Shown: positions 22,408 through 22,609 of the stretch, one piece after another | Layout: each line of letters begins with the position of its first letter | Position numbering within the stretch: the stretch's first letter is position 1 | NCBI GenBank assembly: GCA_964584325.1 | Contig: CAZOZP010000055.1 | Location: 1 to 22,609, forward strand | Reading direction: 5' to 3' | From: CAZOZP01 sp964584325 | Lineage (GTDB): Bacteria; Bacteroidota; Ignavibacteria; Ignavibacteriales; Melioribacteraceae | Length of the DNA stretch: 22,609 nt | The notes under the pieces: generated by a model | What the model saw: the letters and a program-made list of their open reading frames with translations, nothing else | Databases searched by the model: none | Told to the model about the DNA's origin: nothing | Translations under genes and position numbers: made by a program

Positions 22408-22609
22408 ATGATTTACAGGATTTGAGGCAGAGTTATTCTCCTCTGGTATAAAAAGCAGATTATTTCAAATAATTTATTCCTTTAATCCTGTCCATCTTTA
22501 ATCTTTTAATAGTGTTCAGACTCGCTGGATTTGATTAGATATCGAACCTTAAGGCGCTGATTATTTGTTTTACGCGGAATTATGGTCTTTAATCCTGTTA
22601 ATCATTTAA
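22408..22609. repeat. Intergenic repeat with inverted and direct copies of an AATCCTGTTAATC-like word
   Basis: ATGATTTACAGGATT (22408-22422) is the inverse of AATCCTGTTAATCAT (22591-22605) at 14 of 15 positions. A third, direct copy (TTTAATCCTGTCCATCTTTAA) starts at 22481. Words of this kind are, from memory, widely dispersed in intergenic DNA of several bacterial phyla. No gene is seen in 22281-22609. The element may run past the window end. Confidence 0.5.

Overview
The window looks like a chromosomal segment from a low-GC member of the Bacteroidota/Chlorobi/Ignavibacteria branch, most likely an Ignavibacteria-type organism (inference). The main reasons are a C-terminal secretion domain of the type IX system (with the QNYPNPFNP motif) on a small exported protein, several lipoproteins with short Ser-Cys lipoboxes, and promoter-like sites of the Bacteroidota TAnnTTTG form. 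Ribosome binding sites of the GAGG/AAGGA kind are nonetheless clear before most genes.

Layout. (1) 18-4788, plus strand: a tightly coupled efflux operon resembling E. coli ybhG-ybhF-ybhS-ybhR, with YbhF split into two ATPase genes. (2) 4789-5256: a gap holding a block of three nested or back-to-back hairpins that looks like a non-coding repetitive element. (3) 5257-6697: an unrecognised lipoprotein and a small acetyltransferase. (4) 7002-12606: a giant cytoplasmic hybrid histidine kinase (seven PAS domains, kinase core, two receivers, Hpt) whose last codons overlap a glycerol dehydrogenase gene. (5) 12632-13468, minus strand: a two-domain acetyltransferase. (6) 13532-16017, plus strand: the metY-cysK sulfur assimilation operon, preceded by a short ORF rich in Cys and Met codons and mutually exclusive RNA hairpins. 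(7) 16042-17430, minus strand: a secreted lipoprotein with a possible CRP/FNR-type site upstream. (8) 17621-17911: tRNA-Ser(UGA), its terminator and a truncated GIY-YIG nuclease. (9) 18090-22280, minus strand: a three-gene operon of exported proteins, from a promoter at 22319-22349 to a terminator at 18041-18070. (10) 22281-22609: intergenic DNA with repeats.

The strongest signal is the region 13532-13740. A near-leaderless 30-codon ORF with the run Cys-Cys-Cys-Met-Cys-Met ends inside a set of competing hairpins just ahead of genes that make homocysteine and cysteine. Every part expected of a translation-coupled attenuator is present: regulatory codons, stop codon, antiterminator, terminator and promoter. 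It appears to sense both sulfur amino acids, in a place where other bacteria would use a SAM riboswitch or T-box.

All calls come from reading the sequence and from remembered family features. No database search or folding program was used.
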